From Streptomyces griseocarneus (lineage in GTDB: Bacteria; Actinomycetota; Actinomycetes; Streptomycetales; Streptomycetaceae), in assembly GCF_014655595.1 (NCBI RefSeq), contig NZ_BNBL01000001.1:722310-786309 (forward strand): DNA of 64,000 nucleotides, in the 5' to 3' direction. The position numbers and the translations under genes are program-made. The notes below the pieces were generated by a model that searched no databases, was not told where the DNA came from, and was given only the letters and a program-made list of their open reading frames with translations. The number at the start of each line of letters is the position of its first letter. The stretch's first letter is position 1. Below, one piece after another: positions 61,964 through 64,000 of this stretch.

Positions 61964-62851
61964 TCAGGACACCACGTCCTTGCCCCGGAAGTGCCGGAAC
62001 GCGAAGGCGAACAGCACCACCGCGTACGCCACCGACACCGCCGTCCCCTTCACCATCCCGCCCCACTCCGGGTGCGGCTGGAGGGCGTCGGCCCACGCGT
62101 ACTGCCAGTGGGCGGGGAGCAGATCGCGCCAGTGCCCCAGCGCCGTGACCGCGTCCAGGACGTTGCCGACGATGGTCAGCCCCATCGCCCCGCCCACCGC
62201 GCCCAGCGGCGCGTCGGTGACCGTCGACAGCCAGAACGCCAGCGCGGCCGTCACCAGCTGGCCGACGAAGACGTAGGCCACGACGACCGCCAGCCGGCCC
62301 GTCGCCGTCCCCGCCTCCAGCGAGCCGCCGGTCGGGATGCGCAGCGGCCCCCAGCCGTAGGCCGCCGTGCCCGCCGCCAGCGCCACCAGCGGAAGCAGCA
62401 CCATCGCGGCCGCACTGAAGCCCAGCGCCACCGTCAGCTTGCTCAGCAGCAGCCGGGAACGCGGCACCGGAGCCGCCAGCAGATAGCGCAGCGACGACCA
62501 GCTCGCCTCCGACGCCACGGCGTCGCCGCAGAACAGCGCCACCGGCACCACGAGCAGGAAGCCCGCCGAGACGAACAGCGCGGTGGCCGCGAAGTTCACT
62601 CCCGAGGCCGTGGCCGTGTCCATCAGCGTCACCCGGCTGTTGCGGCCGCCCGGATCCCCTCCGATCGCGAAGGCCGCGATCAGGACGAACGGCAGCACGG
62701 CCAGCACCGCCCCCATCACCAGGGTGCGGCGCCGGCGCAGCTGCCGCGCCGCCTCCACCCGCAGCGGCAGGGTGCGCCGCGCGCGGTAGCCGGGCGCGGA
62801 CTCCGGTGCGGGCGCCGCGTCCGCCGCGTCCCGCGTGGTCGCCGAGCTCAT
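61964..62851 (-). CDS. ABC exporter permease
   Basis: A 295-residue ABC-2-type permease: a basic cytoplasmic N-terminus, six transmembrane segments (MGAVLAVLPFVLIAAFAI, ALFVSAGFLLVVPVALF, AAMVLLPLVALAAGTAAYGW, RLAVVVAYVFVGQLVTAALAF, GAVGGAMGLTIVGNVLDAV, GTAVSVAYAVVLFAFAF) and the coupling segment SLRYLLAAPVPRSRLLLSKL. Its ATG overlaps the stop of the ATPase (ATGA). The substrate is unknown. Confidence 0.85.
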   Translation of the reverse strand: MSSATTRDAADAAPAPESAPGYRARRTLPLRVEAARQLRRRRTLVMGAVLAVLPFVLIAAFAIGGDPGGRNSRVTLMDTATASGVNFAATALFVSAGFLLVVPVALFCGDAVASEASWSSLRYLLAAPVPRSRLLLSKLTVALGFSAAAMVLLPLVALAAGTAAYGWGPLRIPTGGSLEAGTATGRLAVVVAYVFVGQLVTAALAFWLSTVTDAPLGAVGGAMGLTIVGNVLDAVTALGHWRDLLPAHWQYAWADALQPHPEWGGMVKGTAVSVAYAVVLFAFAFRHFRGKDVVS

Positions 62852-64000
62852 GCCGAGCCTCCGATCAGGGTCAGGAACGCGTCCTCCAGCCGCCGGTGCG
62901 GGCCCACGCTCGCCACCGGGATCTCCAGCCGGACCAGTTCCGCGAGCAGTTCCGGCGCGCTCGCGCCGTCGAGCCGTACGAGCAGGCCCTCGTCGGTCCG
63001 CACCGCCGAGGCCACGCCCGGCAGGGCGGCCACCTTGTCGGCCATCACCTCCGACAGCCGGCCCGCGACGCCCACCAGCAGCGTGTCGCCCGAACCGACG
63101 ATGTCCGCCACCGGCCCGGCGCTCACCAGGCGCCCGCGGTCCATGACGACCAGGTGGGTGCAGGACTGCTCGACCTCCGCCAGCAGGTGGCTGGAGACGA
63201 TGACGGTACGGCCGGCGGCCGCGTAACGGATCATCACCTCCCGCATCTCCCGGATCTGCGGCGGGTCCAGACCGTTGGCCGGCTCGTCGAGGATCAGCAG
63301 GTCCGGCAGGCCGAGCATGGCCTGCGCGATCGCCAGGCGCTGCCGCATGCCCTGGGAGTACGTGCGCACGGCCCGCTCCAGCGCCGAGCCCAGGCCCGCG
63401 ATCTCCAGCGCCTCCTCGACGTGCGCGTCCTCGGCCGGCCGGCCGGTCGCCCGCCAGTACAGATCCAGGTTGGCCCGGCCCGACAGGTGCGGCAGGAACC
63501 CGGCGCCCTCCACGAAGGCCCCCACCCGCGACAGCACGGGCGCGCCCGGCCGGATGGCGTGCCCGAAGACGCGGATCTCGCCCGCGTCGGGGCGGATGAG
63601 TCCCATGAGCATGCGCAGCGTGGTCGTCTTGCCCGCGCCGTTCGGCCCGAGCAGGCCCAGCACCTGGCCGCGCTCGACCCGGAACGACAGGTCCCGCACG
63701 GCGTACCGGTCGGCGGACTTGGCGTAACGCTTGCCCAGGCCGGTGATCTGCAGCGGGACGTCGGCCAGCGCCGGGTCCGGGGCCGGCGTGGCGGAGCGCC
63801 GGCGGCCCGTCAGCAGCACGGCCGCCGCGACGGCCACGCCGCCGAGCGGCAGCCCCCACGTCCACCACGGCAGCCCGGCCGCGGCCGCCCGCACGCCGGG
63901 AGCCGTCGGCACGCTCAGGCCGCCGCCCGCGAGGGAGACGGTGTACGTGGCCGGCCGCACCGGCGAGGCGTAGCCGAGGTCGGTGGCGGCGAGCACCAGC
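62848..64000 (-). CDS. ABC transporter ATPase fused behind an extracellular and membrane segment (N-terminus outside window)
   Basis: The 384 codons in the window show the end of an extracellular beta domain (VLAATDLGYASPVRPATYTVSL), a transmembrane helix (LPLGGVAVAAAVLLTG), then a complete ABC ATPase: Walker A GPNGAGKTT, the YSQGMRQRLA signature, LLILDEPANGLDP Walker B. The frame is open to base 64000, so the N-terminus lies beyond. Similar Streptomyces proteins carry an S15/X-Pro dipeptidyl-peptidase-like hydrolase ahead of the ATPase, which the visible jelly-roll tail suggests. It partners the permease to its left. Confidence 0.82.
   Translation of the reverse strand, partial: LVLAATDLGYASPVRPATYTVSLAGGGLSVPTAPGVRAAAAGLPWWTWGLPLGGVAVAAAVLLTGRRRSATPAPDPALADVPLQITGLGKRYAKSADRYAVRDLSFRVERGQVLGLLGPNGAGKTTTLRMLMGLIRPDAGEIRVFGHAIRPGAPVLSRVGAFVEGAGFLPHLSGRANLDLYWRATGRPAEDAHVEEALEIAGLGSALERAVRTYSQGMRQRLAIAQAMLGLPDLLILDEPANGLDPPQIREMREVMIRYAAAGRTVIVSSHLLAEVEQSCTHLVVMDRGRLVSAGPVADIVGSGDTLLVGVAGRLSEVMADKVAALPGVASAVRTDEGLLVRLDGASAPELLAELVRLEIPVASVGPHRRLEDAFLTLIGGSA

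Overview
The window is about 64 kb of very GC-rich DNA with frequent GTG starts, many 1- to 4-base start/stop overlaps, and families typical of Streptomyces: ergothioneine genes, a rifamycin monooxygenase, ECF41 sigma, several P450s and a KstR2-type steroid cluster. I read it as a Streptomyces (or close relative) chromosome segment. I see no rRNA, tRNA, CRISPR array, insertion sequence or phage. All intergenic gaps are under about 220 bases, and the useful ones carry clear terminator hairpins or operator-like inverted repeats.

Left third (1-30,000). The 3' part of cobN, then a von Willebrand factor A protein with a coupled partner, a secreted trypsin-like protease, and a three-gene coupled module of an XRE regulator, an ImmA/IrrE-type metalloprotease and a multi-pass membrane protein, followed by a P450. 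Next come a Yip1-like membrane protein, two APC permeases, a short UvrA-like ATPase, an FAD monooxygenase, an Fpg/Nei glycosylase, a secreted GH92 glycosidase and a PI-PLC-like protein. A self-sufficient P450-reductase fusion (CYP102/BM3 type) lies divergent from a PAS-HTH regulator with a perfect operator-like palindrome between them. After an FhuF-like iron-sulfur protein comes a close homolog of rifampin monooxygenase Rox, preceded by a 23-bp inverted repeat matching the rifamycin-associated element.

Middle (29,000-50,900). An ECF41 sigma factor and its AhpD-like partner sit behind a promoter that matches the published ECF41 consensus. An AraC regulator, dodecin, UspA and the overlapping egtABCD ergothioneine operon follow. 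Then come a second P450, two membrane or surface proteins, an AidB-like acyl-CoA dehydrogenase divergent from a PaaX-type regulator, a response regulator-histidine kinase-lipoprotein operon, a degenerate PIG-L protein, a CopA copper ATPase behind CsoR-like boxes, and a MarR/FUSC efflux pair.

Right part (50,900-64,000). A compact steroid C/D-ring (HIP) degradation locus: a fused double acyl-CoA dehydrogenase, an enoyl-CoA hydratase, an IpdF-like SDR, KstR2, FadA6, IpdC-IpdB-IpdA-EchA20 and two more SDRs. From memory of the Mycobacterium tuberculosis KstR2 regulon (Rv3548c-Rv3559c), order and relative orientation are almost fully conserved, inverted as a block. Two KstR2-like palindromes sit exactly in the two divergent promoter regions. 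FadD3 and FadE30 equivalents are not in the window. The window ends inside an ABC exporter whose ATPase is fused to an upstream extracellular domain.
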